Source: RGIG9115 sp045128915
GTDB taxonomy: Bacteria; Bacillota; Clostridia; UBA1381
Direction of reading: 5' to 3'
DNA length: 23,830 bases
Assembly (NCBI GenBank): GCA_045128915.1
Contig: JBGVIT010000089.1
Location: 1 to 23,830, forward strand
Under the pieces are notes generated by a model. That model had not been told where the DNA came from and searched no databases. It saw nothing but the letters and a program-made list of their open reading frames with translations. Position 1 is the first letter of the stretch. Each line of letters begins with the position of its first letter. Shown here piece after piece: positions 1-8,250 of this stretch. Made by a program: the position numbers and the translations under genes.

Positions 1-144
1 GTTGACCCGATGATGAGAGATACGGAGAAAGAGTTGGAGAAAAAGAGAAAGAAAAAGGGCGGGTCAAATGGAGAGAAAAACGGAGAGAATGAGGATAAAA
101 AAATTTGTCCCGTTGACGCTAAAAAGGTTTGTCCTGTAACATAG
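1..144 (+). CDS. C-terminal tail of an unidentified protein (5' end outside window)
   Basis: An open frame runs from the first base to a TAG at 142-144, giving 47 residues with no start inside a convincing ribosome-site context, so this is taken as the 3' end of a gene beginning to the left. The tail is very rich in Lys, Glu and Gly and ends in two near-identical octapeptide units, KKICPVDA and KKVCPV. At the DNA level these are TTTGTCCYGT repeats 24 bases apart. The tail has no recognisable domain. It could belong to the gene beside which the Tn7-like operon sits or to another gene of the same element; the sequence does not decide. It may also simply be an open frame in A-rich DNA. Confidence 0.4.
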   Translation, partial: VDPMMRDTEKELEKKRKKKGGSNGEKNGENEDKKICPVDAKKVCPVT

Positions 145-145
145 T

Positions 146-327
146 GTTTTCCCAAAAATATATTTTTGGGGTCTGCAATTTTTGGGAAAAGTTTTCTTAA
201 AAGTCTCAAAACCCCAGTGTTTTAGCGTGTTCGCAACAATTTTTTAACAAAAATATTTTCCCCAAAAATATAAAAAATTCCCCCGAAAATTTTTGGGGAA
301 ATTTTTTGGGGAACTTTTTGGGAAAAC
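146..327. repeat. Array of TTTTTGGGRAA motifs in both orientations upstream of tnsA
   Basis: Direct copies of TTTTTGGG(G)AAA lie at 179-191, 290-301, 303-314 and 315-327, the last three nearly head-to-tail. Inverted copies lie at 146-158 and 256-268, with a partial one near 278-288. The 13-base units at 146-158 and 315-327 are exact inverted repeats. A perfect 20-base palindrome occupies 151-170. Multiple short repeats beside tnsA are what Tn7-family ends look like (TnsB binding sites), and the last copy abuts the tnsA ribosome site, so binding could also repress the operon. The end assignment is inference: no target-site duplication or matching far end is visible. Confidence 0.5.
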
Positions 328-344
328 GAAAGGAGTCTAAAAAA

Positions 345-695
345 ATGAGAGCAACATCTTATAAAGGTCGGTGCACTAAAAAGCGTCTTAACAAATCCGA
401 GGCAACTGTAAAGCTATATGATGATGTTCAACTCGCCTACGCTTCAGTTCTTGAAGCAAATGAGGACATTAAAGAAATACGGTGCAATGTCCTTATTGAC
501 CCTGTGGACGGAAGTGATTTCACTTCTGATTTTGTTTGCGTTAAAACCAATGGTGATATTATGGTCCGTGAATGTGTGTACCGCAAAAAATTATCACTTC
601 CTCGAACTGCAAAACTTTTGGATGCTTCAAGAACCTACTGGGCAAACCATGGTGTTTTGGATTGGGGCCTTGTTATCGAAACAGAGGTGCAGTGA
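345..695 (+). CDS. tnsA: TnsA-like transposon endonuclease, short form
   Basis: This 116-aa protein resembles the nuclease domain of TnsA, the restriction-enzyme-fold subunit that cuts the 5' ends of Tn7-type elements so that they move by cut-and-paste. The catalytic region is visible as SDF (Asp62), a strand, then a turn and RECVYRK (Glu76 with basic residues after it), followed by a helix and a WGLVIE strand. Escherichia coli TnsA is over twice as long, and the C-terminal TnsC-interacting domain is absent here. The ATG at 345 is chosen because AAGGAG sits just upstream (330-335); an in-frame TTG at 306 lies inside the repeat array. The stop overlaps the next gene's ATG (TGATG). Confidence rests on both the motif and the gene order. 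Confidence 0.72.
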   Translation: MRATSYKGRCTKKRLNKSEATVKLYDDVQLAYASVLEANEDIKEIRCNVLIDPVDGSDFTSDFVCVKTNGDIMVRECVYRKKLSLPRTAKLLDASRTYWANHGVLDWGLVIETEVQ

Positions 696-2524
696 TGGAA
701 AAGAATGATATTGTCGCCTACGGCTCCTCTCTGTACAGGGTGTTGAACATTGTGGATGGCACTATGTTTGTAATGGATTGTCTTAACCCTAAAATGCCTT
801 TCTGGATAAGCGGTGTGGAAGCCGATTGCCAAAATGTTACCGAGCAAGAACTTTATGAGCGCACTGGCAAAGCTATTGTTTCTCTTGATGATTTGGATGC
901 AGTTAGGCGGCGTGTTGCCTTGAACCGTTACACCATTATTGCAGGTGTGTTGCCTTTTCTTACCGATGTTAACTTACGTGGCGAGATAATAAAGCGATTG
1001 TCTAATGAACATAATTTGAGCGCCCAGACAATACGTAACTATTTATATGAATACCTAATTTATCAGAACACCGCCGTTCTTGCACCGAAGCCCAAGGACA
1101 AAGACAAGAAATTGACACCCGATCAGAAAAATATACGTTGGGCCCTCAACAAGTTTTTTTACACCAAAAATAACAATAGTTTAAATACTGCATATACCCT
1201 TATGCTCAAACACAAATATTGCGATGAGAATGGTGTTTTGCTGGATAAGTTTCCGAGCTTTGCCCAGTTCAGGTATTTCTATCGGCAGCATCGTAATATG
1301 CAGACCTTTTACATATCACGAGATGGCAAAAAGAATTATGAGAGAAATAACCGACCGTTGCTTGGTGATGGGGTTCAAGCCTTTGCACCTAACATTGGCG
1401 TAGGTTTACTCGATGCGACTATTTGCGATTTGTATTTGGTAGATGAAGGAGGAAACCTTGTTGGCCGTCCGATATTAACCGCCTGTGTGGATGCTTACTC
1501 GGGTATGTGTTGTGGCTATAATTTATCTTGGGAAGGCGGAATTTTTTCTTTACGTGGATTGATGCTAAATATAATTGCTGACAAAGTTGAGCACTGTAAA
1601 AAGTTTGGTATTTCCATCAATGAATCTGATTGGAACTGTAATAAACTTCTCGGCACGCTGGTTACTGACCGTGGTAGCGAATATATTTCCGAGAACTTTG
1701 AACAAATTGCAGAGCTTGGGATTTCTCTATTAAATCTTGAAGCCTTTAGGCCCGATCGCAAGGGAAAGATCGAAAAGTTCTTCGACCTTGTTCAAAGTTC
1801 TTATAAGAAGCATCTTAAATCTAAAGGAGTTATCCTGCCCGACTTTGGTGAGCGTGGTGGAAGAGATTATCGTAAGGATGCCTGTCTAACTCTCAAAGAG
1901 TTTGAAACCATCGTTTTGCACTGCATCATTTATTACAATACCAAATTACTTTTAGAGAACTTCCCGTTTACTGAAGATATGCTTAAAGCACAGGTCAAAC
2001 CGTTTGTAAATTGCATTTGGAACTATCAACTTGAAAGCCTTGGCAGTAATCTAATATCTGTTACGGCAGAAAACCTTATCCTCACCCTTCTCCCAAGAAC
2101 AAATGCTACGTTTAGCCGTAAGGGATTAAAAGCAAATGGACTTCGTTATAAGTGCGAAGGATTTACTGAAAGATTTTTATCTGGCGGCACTGCGGTTGTA
2201 GCATATAATCCCGAAGATTGCGGCACGGTATGGCTCTATGAAAAAGGAACCTATACTCCCTTTGAGCTAATAGAAAGTCGATTCGCAGGAAAAAGCATTG
2301 ATGCTGTTCAGCAGATGAAGGATATGCAGCGTGAGATAACAAAGGCTGCATCTATAGATGTTTTACAGGCACAAATTGACCTTGCCGACCATATCCAAAC
2401 AATCGCAAGATCAAAAACTCATTTCGAGGATACCAAAATCAAAGATATTCGGAAGACACGAAAACGTGAACAGCAACGAACTCATAGAAACTACATTGAT
2501 GAGGTGAAAACGGATGAAAATTGA
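695..2524 (+). CDS. tnsB: TnsB-like DDE transposase (rve integrase core)
   Basis: This 609-aa transposase would bind the element's ends and perform 3'-end cleavage and strand transfer. The integrase core is clear: first Asp in LLDATICDLYL (about D240), second Asp in LVTDRGSEY (about D325), and Glu in RKGKIEKFF (about E360). The second Asp and the Glu are 35 residues apart, typical of the retroviral-integrase/Tn7/Tn5053 superfamily. An N-terminal helical segment around 93-120 (LSAQTIRNYLYEYL) looks like a DNA-binding helix-turn-helix, and a Lys/Arg-rich tail probably contacts TnsC. The start at 695 overlaps the tnsA stop; the longer frame back to 572 only overlaps tnsA. The gene runs 11 bases into tnsC, indicating translational coupling. 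Confidence 0.93.
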   Translation: MEKNDIVAYGSSLYRVLNIVDGTMFVMDCLNPKMPFWISGVEADCQNVTEQELYERTGKAIVSLDDLDAVRRRVALNRYTIIAGVLPFLTDVNLRGEIIKRLSNEHNLSAQTIRNYLYEYLIYQNTAVLAPKPKDKDKKLTPDQKNIRWALNKFFYTKNNNSLNTAYTLMLKHKYCDENGVLLDKFPSFAQFRYFYRQHRNMQTFYISRDGKKNYERNNRPLLGDGVQAFAPNIGVGLLDATICDLYLVDEGGNLVGRPILTACVDAYSGMCCGYNLSWEGGIFSLRGLMLNIIADKVEHCKKFGISINESDWNCNKLLGTLVTDRGSEYISENFEQIAELGISLLNLEAFRPDRKGKIEKFFDLVQSSYKKHLKSKGVILPDFGERGGRDYRKDACLTLKEFETIVLHCIIYYNTKLLLENFPFTEDMLKAQVKPFVNCIWNYQLESLGSNLISVTAENLILTLLPRTNATFSRKGLKANGLRYKCEGFTERFLSGGTAVVAYNPEDCGTVWLYEKGTYTPFELIESRFAGKSIDAVQQMKDMQREITKAASIDVLQAQIDLADHIQTIARSKTHFEDTKIKDIRKTRKREQQRTHRNYIDEVKTDEN

Positions 2525-3758
2525 AGATTTAATAAGCAAATTACCGCCTATGAAAACAGGAGCCGAACTAACTAAGGCATTAGAGGATATCCCGCCATAT
2601 TCCGAAGACGTGCGCAATGCCGATACAACCACACGTCTCATGGCATTATCAGAACTTTATAACATTTATATTCCGTCTTCGATGTCTCACGAGATTTATA
2701 GCAAACTATATTTGGCTATGATAAGGTCTTTACAAAAGAAATGCTCTCAAAAAGCTATATTGCAACGATATGAAAACAACGCTGGTATTATTGGTCAGGA
2801 GTACCGTGGCATTATTGGAGGTGCAGATAGTTTTACTATAATCGGTGAATCTGGTATTGGAAAATCTTCTGCAATCAGTCGCGCTGTTTCACTTATGACA
2901 GATAATATAATCATTTCCACAGAGAACCCGCATTCGAAAATAATTCCTGCCCTCACAGTGCAATGTCCCTTCGATAGCTCGGTTAAAGGACTATTATTAG
3001 AAATACTGCGAAAGATAGATGAGGCTATTGGTAGCACATACTATTCCAATGTGATAAAATCTAGAACCGCGACAGTTGATGCACTTATCTCTATGACTTC
3101 CACCCACTGCAGCAATCATGTTTCTTTGGTCCTTATCGACGAGGTGCAACATTTAGCTAATAGCAAAAATGGAAAGAATCTCGTAGGCTCTTTAACCCAA
3201 CTTATCAATAGTAGTGGTATATCTATATGTATGGTTGGAACACCTGAATGCGTACCTTTCTTTCAACAAGCAATGCAACTTGCACGTCGTTCAGTAGGAC
3301 TTACTTACTCTAAGATGTCGTTTGATGAAAAATTTGAAGAAACCTGTCGAATTTTGTTTGGATATCAGTATGTAAAAAATAAAGCCGAGCTTACGCCGAC
3401 CTTATTGCATTGGTTATATGAGCACTCTGCGGGAAACATCTCGATTCTTGTATCCCTCTTACACGATGCACAGGAAATAGCAATACTTAACGGTACCGAA
3501 ACACTGAATATTGCATCGTTTACGGAAGCATACAACCAACGATTATCTTTCCTTCACGACTTTATTGAGCCGAGTATAACAAAACGAAAACAGACGTCAA
3601 AAGTTAAAAAGCAAAGTATTACAAGCTCACTTCCTTCTGTTGAACAGATACCGTCGCAACAAGGCATTTTTGAGACAATGCAAACTGCAAAATCTGAGGG
3701 CAAGAGCATTGTAAAAGCACTAAAAGAATTCTTATGCATTGAGGAGATACCAATATGA
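2514..3758 (+). CDS. tnsC: TnsC-like AAA+ ATPase, transposition regulator
   Basis: This 414-aa AAA+ ATPase belongs to the TnsC/TniB group, which polymerises on DNA and connects the target selector (TniQ/TnsD) to the transposase. Walker A is GESGIGKSS (about 111-119), Walker B is LVLIDEVQHL (about 205-214), a sensor-1 strand ICMVGTPE lies near 238-245, and an arginine pair RRS near 258-260 is a candidate arginine finger. The C-terminal part is helical and basic. It starts inside the end of tnsB with GAGGTG upstream, and its stop overlaps the next ATG (ATGA). Its place between the DDE protein and the TniQ protein matches the family's usual gene order. Confidence 0.9.
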   Translation: MKIEDLISKLPPMKTGAELTKALEDIPPYSEDVRNADTTTRLMALSELYNIYIPSSMSHEIYSKLYLAMIRSLQKKCSQKAILQRYENNAGIIGQEYRGIIGGADSFTIIGESGIGKSSAISRAVSLMTDNIIISTENPHSKIIPALTVQCPFDSSVKGLLLEILRKIDEAIGSTYYSNVIKSRTATVDALISMTSTHCSNHVSLVLIDEVQHLANSKNGKNLVGSLTQLINSSGISICMVGTPECVPFFQQAMQLARRSVGLTYSKMSFDEKFEETCRILFGYQYVKNKAELTPTLLHWLYEHSAGNISILVSLLHDAQEIAILNGTETLNIASFTEAYNQRLSFLHDFIEPSITKRKQTSKVKKQSITSSLPSVEQIPSQQGIFETMQTAKSEGKSIVKALKEFLCIEEIPI

Positions 3759-5095
3759 TATCCTATCTTCCCGAACTCTATCCTGATGAGCTTGTTTATA
3801 GTTGGTTTTGTAGGCTTTATATTCACGGAGGATATCTGACCCATAAAGCAGCTCTTGCAGACCTTTTTGAAAAGCGTTCTTGCAATCCGAGCAAGGAATT
3901 TATCGGATATTTGAATGCAGACGCAAAAAAGATTATTTCAAGTGTAATTCCAATCAACAACCTTGTTGCTGAGCACACAATGTTTCCACAATATGCACGT
4001 TTCTTTCCATCTGATGAAAAACTTGCCGCCTTGCGTCTTCTTGGTGAAGGATCCACAGATCCTCATCATTTACTTACGATTTTAGTTCGAAATCCAAGTA
4101 GTGAATGGATGCGGTACTGCCCGTTATGTGTAAATGCAGATAGAGAAAAATATGGTGAGACGTATTGGCACCGTTCTCACCAAATCAGGAACGTCAATAT
4201 ATGTCCAAAGCACAAATGCCATCTTATAAACTCGTCTGTTTCTATAAGAAATGAATCTGCATTCTCGTTTTATCCTGCACAAACGACCGTAAGGGATGCT
4301 GATGTTATATATTCGCAAAACGAGTTGGAGCATCGCTTTACAGATTATTGTGCCGAGCTTGTTGCTACACCAATTTCTTTTCAAAAAACTCCACCGATCA
4401 GCAGTATTCTCTACAAGGCAATGAAAGACACTCCTTATATGAAGTCAACTGGTAAGAGCAGGTATACCAAACGTTTTTACGAAGATATAACCGATTTTTA
4501 TAGCTGTATCAATCTTCAAAATCAAATAACTTTTACTCAGATACAAAGGGCGCTGCTCGGGAGCCTTACTGAATTCACCACTATAACTCAAATAGTATTT
4601 TTTCTTGGGATTACGGTTGATGAACTTATAAACCCTGATATAACCGAAGCTGAAATAATCGAAGAGCAAGAATCTCACTATATGCGAGGTGCATCCCCCG
4701 TAGACTGGGAACAGTTAGACAATGAAACTGTGCCGATTCTCGAAAAACTTGCTTATGATATATATAATGGTGTGAATGGCAGACCTGACCGTGTATCCGA
4801 GAAAATGGTGTGCCGAGAATTAGGATTATTAGGGCATCAAATTGAAAACCTACCTAAAAGTTCAGAGATATTAAAACGCTATGCAGAACCATATGGTTCT
4901 GCTTGGGCTCGAAGGATTATTTGGGCATACGATAAACTGCTCACAGAATGCCGAGATAAGCCGTTTCATTGGAGCGACATTAGGAGATTATCTGGTGTTA
5001 AAAAGTCGAATTTGGATAAAATAAAGCCGTTTTTTCCGAAGTTTACGACCCCAGAAAAAACGGCAGCGATTATCGAGTTAATAAACGGCAAATAA
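3755..5095 (+). CDS. tniQ: TniQ/TnsD-family target-site selector with zinc finger
   Basis: This 446-aa protein has the TniQ-domain signature. It opens with YLPELYPDELVYSWFCRL and then has FFPSDEKLAALRLL. A CCCH-type zinc knuckle follows: CPLC at about 122-125, then WHRSHQ, and CPKHKCHL at about 150-157. In Tn7, TnsD/TniQ proteins bind a target sequence and recruit TnsC. The size lies between short TniQ proteins and 508-aa TnsD, and the C-terminal half has several helical segments (SDIRRLSGVKKSNLDKI) suited to DNA recognition. This suggests a sequence-specific TnsD role rather than a CRISPR-guided one, since no Cascade or Cas12k genes are present. It is the last gene of the operon, 14 bases from a convergent gene. 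Confidence 0.88.
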   Translation: MISYLPELYPDELVYSWFCRLYIHGGYLTHKAALADLFEKRSCNPSKEFIGYLNADAKKIISSVIPINNLVAEHTMFPQYARFFPSDEKLAALRLLGEGSTDPHHLLTILVRNPSSEWMRYCPLCVNADREKYGETYWHRSHQIRNVNICPKHKCHLINSSVSIRNESAFSFYPAQTTVRDADVIYSQNELEHRFTDYCAELVATPISFQKTPPISSILYKAMKDTPYMKSTGKSRYTKRFYEDITDFYSCINLQNQITFTQIQRALLGSLTEFTTITQIVFFLGITVDELINPDITEAEIIEEQESHYMRGASPVDWEQLDNETVPILEKLAYDIYNGVNGRPDRVSEKMVCRELGLLGHQIENLPKSSEILKRYAEPYGSAWARRIIWAYDKLLTECRDKPFHWSDIRRLSGVKKSNLDKIKPFFPKFTTPEKTAAIIELINGK

Positions 5096-5109
5096 GTCAA
5101 TATAAAGCG

Positions 5110-5421
5110 TTAATTTTTACCACAGTAAGCTTCTATTTCCGCTTCTATTGAAGGATTGTAATCCATATGCTTTTCATAATAATATCTCATATGCTCTCTA
5201 GATTGTCTTTCTACTAAGTCCACTAGTGTAGGTTCAAAACAATCTGCTGGTAGATAACACTTTTTGATTCCTGACATATATAGCTTTATACCATACCGTT
5301 TATGGTATAGCCACAAATTTATAACCTCTTCACCACCAGAAATTGTTTCTTGCGCTTCCACAAAGAAGTTATCGGTTAATTGATAGGTTGTGATTTTTGT
5401 TTCTACTTTTTTAATTGACAT
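5110..5421 (-). CDS. Hypothetical protein, 103 aa
   Basis: The product is not recognised. It is acidic to neutral and mixed alpha/beta, beginning MSIKKVETKITTYQL and ending IEAYCGKN. It has three cysteines (two in KKCYLPADC), but they form no CxxC pair. AAAGGA lies eight bases before the ATG, so the start is well supported. It follows the 52-aa zinc-ribbon gene on the same strand by 29 bases and is probably co-transcribed with it. It is convergent with tniQ. Small genes of this kind are common as accessory or regulatory genes in mobile elements, but no function can be assigned. Confidence 0.6.
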   Translation of the reverse strand: MSIKKVETKITTYQLTDNFFVEAQETISGGEEVINLWLYHKRYGIKLYMSGIKKCYLPADCFEPTLVDLVERQSREHMRYYYEKHMDYNPSIEAEIEAYCGKN

Positions 5422-5450
5422 TTTAATGGTCCTTTCTCTGTTTAAAATAA

Positions 5451-5609
5451 TTATTTTTCAAGCTGTTCGTGCTTGATTAAAGTTGCGATAGCTAATACGG
5501 CTGTGTAAATGTCTTTTGCACAGCTAAAACATACTGGTGCGCCACTTGGCATTTGAAGTTCAATATCTGTATGTTCTTTTCCGCATAATGCACATTTTTT
5601 TGCTTTCAC
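5451..5609 (-). CDS. Small zinc-ribbon protein, 52 aa
   Basis: This short gene has a GTG start preceded by GAGAAAGGA about nine bases away. The product begins MKAKKCALCGKEH and carries two CxxC pairs (C6/C9 and C27/C30 in VCFSC), then a helix ending in KHEQLEK. The spacing fits a single structural zinc ribbon. It lies 29 bases upstream of the 103-aa gene on the same strand and diverges from the helicase gene. The ATG upstream of the GTG is out of frame, so GTG is the start. The role could be regulatory or nucleic-acid binding; nothing in the sequence decides. Confidence 0.6.
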   Translation of the reverse strand: MKAKKCALCGKEHTDIELQMPSGAPVCFSCAKDIYTAVLAIATLIKHEQLEK

Positions 5610-5662
5610 GAAAAATCATCCTTTCTCTAATTTTTTGTGGATTTTTTAGTTCCACCCTTAAG

Positions 5663-5678
5663 ATAGAAGATTTTCTAT
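5663..5678. promoter_or_regulatory. Inverted repeat ATAGAA-N4-TTCTAT in a divergent intergenic region
   Basis: Perfect six-base arms separated by four bases lie in an A/T-rich gap between the minus-strand zinc-ribbon gene (start 5609) and the plus-strand helicase gene (start 5812). The gap also has long T and A runs (5690-5735). A regulator site controlling one or both genes is plausible, but in such A/T-rich DNA the repeat could be chance. Confidence 0.25.
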
Positions 5679-5811
5679 GAAAAAAACCAAAATTTTTAAA
5701 ATTTTTTCAATTTTTTTATTTTTTTAATTTTTTTGCAAAAAATGTTCTCAAAAACCTCTTCTATATTAAATATGTCATCTGACAAAAAATCAATGAAAAG
5801 GATTTGAGAGC

Positions 5812-7659
5812 ATGGAAAAACAAAATAAAACCTTACCGCCTATATCGGTAACCTTAAAAAACAGAGCTGACTGGCTCTGGGAGTGGGTCAAGCTTCGAGG
5901 TTACAATTTCGATAGCAATGATCGCCGCAACACTTTTTTGTATATATACTTTATGACGTGGATGCAGGCTTACAGTAACTACAATTTTGCCTATGCCATG
6001 ACACATAGGCGCAATCATCAACTTGATAAACCATTAAAACCAACCGACCTTGATAAAAAAATACGAGTATGGAATTTACCAAAGTATAATCGTAAGTTCA
6101 CAAATGAAACCCTTATCCGATTGCTTAAAATCACATCTGATGAAGTGATTACGCTTAAAATCGGATACAATAAAAAACTTAAAGAAGAACGTGCGCAACG
6201 AACGGTTTTAAGAAATGAGAGAAACCGCGAAATATCGCTCTTACGTGCAAAGGGTTTGACGCAAAAAGAAATTGCTGAAAAATTAGATATTAGCCTTTCC
6301 ACTGTAAAAAGAATCTTGCGCGAAGCAAGAATTTTTTTAGAGGGGTCAGAATTTACTATAAACAGGAGCGAAAAGTTAAAAAGTGCAATAACTGAGTTTA
6401 TATCCTCTGAAGCCGAAAGACTTTATACCTTATACAAGCGGGAAAGTAAAAATGCACCTGATGATGAATACGACTTGGCTCTTGCAAAACTTAAAAACTC
6501 ACACAAGAATATTTTTATTCAAGGTAATGCAGGTACAGGAAAGAGTCATTTAATCAACCAATATTTAGATAACTTATCGACCGAAGAGCGTAAAAAAGTG
6601 TTGCTTTTAGCTCCTACTGGCAAAGCTGCCGATGTAATCGGCGGTACAACAATCCATAAAGCATTTGAACTGCCAAGTTGCGTGCAAATGCTCGATGAAG
6701 AAATTGTTGATGTTCCAAAACCCTTACATAATATTAAAACCGTAATCATTGATGAGATATCAATGGTGCGTATTGATGTTTTTGAAATGATAATGCAAAT
6801 ATTAGACTTTACCGCAACCAAAGGCCAAAATATTCGGCTAATTGTTGTAGGTGATTTTGGTCAGTTAGCACCTGTGTGCACGTCTTCCGATAAAGCTATT
6901 CTTAAAACGTTATATCCTGATATTAAAGGTTATTATGCTTTTAACTCTGCGAAATGGCATAAGGCCGATTTTGAAAAAATTGTCTTACATAAGATTTTCC
7001 GTCAAAAAGATGCAGAACTAATTGAACGTTTGAACGGTATTAAGTACGGTAGATATTCAGACCTTGAATGGTTCAAATATAATGCATCACCCTTTATGTC
7101 GAATAAGCCAGTTTATATATGTAGCCGACGTAAAACGGTTGATGAATTTAATCAATCAGCCATCGAAGAATACAGCAAAGAAAATCCAACAACCATATAC
7201 CAGGCTAAATATGTGGGTCCTTTACCCGCAGAGTTGCCTTGCTCTAAAACTCTCACCCTTGGAGTTGGTGTAAGAGTAATGACAATTTGCAATGAAAAGC
7301 ATTATAAAAATGGTATGCTCGGCACTGTAAAAATCCTTGCCAATGATAAAGTTGTTGTAAAATTTGACAATGGCAAAACTGTAACAATTAAAAGAAAGAC
7401 GTTTGAACTCGAAAACGGTACTTCGTATATTCAGCTTCCTTTGATTTTAGCTTATGCAATAACAGTGCACCGAGCTCAAGGCAGCACCTTTGAACACGTT
7501 GCCATTATGTGCGACGGATGTTTCGAAGCTGGGCAACTTTATTGTTTGCTAAGCCGTTGCCCGAGTCTTGATCATATGACGTTCATTGGAGAATTAAAGC
7601 CAAGTGATCTTAAAATTGATATTGAAGCTTTGAAAGTGACGTTATTGAAGACAAGATAA
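5812..7659 (+). CDS. Helix-turn-helix / Pif1-RecD-type SF1B DNA helicase
   Basis: This 615-aa protein couples a DNA-binding front end to a superfamily 1B helicase. Residues 1-125 are an aromatic- and basic-rich region resembling a replication-protein N-terminus. Residues 137-172 (NREISLLRAKGLTQKEIAEKL, then STVKRIL) form a clear helix-turn-helix. The helicase core follows: Walker A GNAGTGKS (238-245), APTGKAA (motif Ia, about 267), motif II DEISM (314-318), motif III GDFGQLAPV (347-355), VHRAQGSTFE (552-561) and YCLLSRC (577-583), the set seen in Pif1/RecD2-like enzymes. It would unwind DNA 5' to 3'. AAGGA precedes the ATG, and a hairpin follows the stop directly. It probably serves replication, transfer or repair of the mobile DNA. 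Confidence 0.88.
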   Translation: MEKQNKTLPPISVTLKNRADWLWEWVKLRGYNFDSNDRRNTFLYIYFMTWMQAYSNYNFAYAMTHRRNHQLDKPLKPTDLDKKIRVWNLPKYNRKFTNETLIRLLKITSDEVITLKIGYNKKLKEERAQRTVLRNERNREISLLRAKGLTQKEIAEKLDISLSTVKRILREARIFLEGSEFTINRSEKLKSAITEFISSEAERLYTLYKRESKNAPDDEYDLALAKLKNSHKNIFIQGNAGTGKSHLINQYLDNLSTEERKKVLLLAPTGKAADVIGGTTIHKAFELPSCVQMLDEEIVDVPKPLHNIKTVIIDEISMVRIDVFEMIMQILDFTATKGQNIRLIVVGDFGQLAPVCTSSDKAILKTLYPDIKGYYAFNSAKWHKADFEKIVLHKIFRQKDAELIERLNGIKYGRYSDLEWFKYNASPFMSNKPVYICSRRKTVDEFNQSAIEEYSKENPTTIYQAKYVGPLPAELPCSKTLTLGVGVRVMTICNEKHYKNGMLGTVKILANDKVVVKFDNGKTVTIKRKTFELENGTSYIQLPLILAYAITVHRAQGSTFEHVAIMCDGCFEAGQLYCLLSRCPSLDHMTFIGELKPSDLKIDIEALKVTLLKTR

Positions 7660-7661
7660 GC

Positions 7662-7686
7662 AGCAGCGCTCGATATGAGCGCTGCT
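7662..7686 (+). terminator. Hairpin terminator after the helicase gene
   Basis: Ten-base perfect arms (AGCAGCGCTC / GAGCGCTGCT) around the loop GATAT begin two bases after the helicase TAA. The tail TCTTCATTT is only moderately T-rich, so termination may be inefficient. It separates this gene from the convergent minus-strand block. Confidence 0.65.
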
Positions 7687-7699
7687 TCTTCATTTGAAA

Positions 7700-8179
7700 T
7701 TATTTTTTTGAAGGTCTTGGAACTATCTTTGCAGGCTTTGCAAATTCATAAAAATGTTCAGCTATCCATTTTAAAGGATTTTCTGTATTCTCAGGAACAT
7801 TAATTGTGCTCTCCTCATGGGGTGTGAAGTCGTAAATTGTGATATCGTTTGCTTCTGCAAAATCGTGGATTTCATCAAGAGTTTTACAATCTGCAAGTAT
7901 TTTTGCCATTTCCTCGTAAAGACCGTCTTCCTTAAATTTAATTCGTCTAAATGAAGCGACATAGGTATTATTACATTTAGAGCAACATCTACCGTCTTTA
8001 CTCCAAAGATCAAGGCATTCTGGACGAACTGGGTAAGGGTTATGAGTCCCGTATAACTCGTGAAATGGTTCTCCGCAAATACAACATTTCATTCCTTTTA
8101 ATTTTTCTAGATCTTTCTTGTATAATTCCAAAAGTTCTTCGTCAGAAATTTTTTTAATTTTTTTGGTGTCTATTTTCAT
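7700..8179 (-). CDS. Zinc-ribbon protein with CCxxCG...RCCxxCN motifs, 159 aa
   Basis: A charged helical N-terminus (1-30) precedes a cysteine-rich core: KCCICGEPF (C32/C35), THNPYPVR, then GRCCSKCNNTYV (C66/C69). This arrangement resembles a small uncharacterised family common in Bacillota phages and mobile elements, in which a CxxCG pair, an N-P motif and a CCxxCN pair bind zinc. The C-terminal half is acidic and ends in PRPSKK. AAAAGGAG sits seven bases before the ATG. It is the last gene of a minus-strand series. Family resemblance is from memory of the motif pattern; the molecular role is unknown. Confidence 0.65.
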   Translation of the reverse strand: MKIDTKKIKKISDEELLELYKKDLEKLKGMKCCICGEPFHELYGTHNPYPVRPECLDLWSKDGRCCSKCNNTYVASFRRIKFKEDGLYEEMAKILADCKTLDEIHDFAEANDITIYDFTPHEESTINVPENTENPLKWIAEHFYEFAKPAKIVPRPSKK

Positions 8180-8250
8180 CTTTTATTCTCCTTTTCATTA
8201 TTTGAAAATATTATAGATTTTCCAATAGAAAAAATGCTATTTTTTGTTGT

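Noticed and set aside
572..694. Upstream extension of the transposase frame
   Set aside because: It overlaps tnsA in another frame and has no ribosome site; the ATG at 695 overlapping the tnsA stop is the normal coupling.
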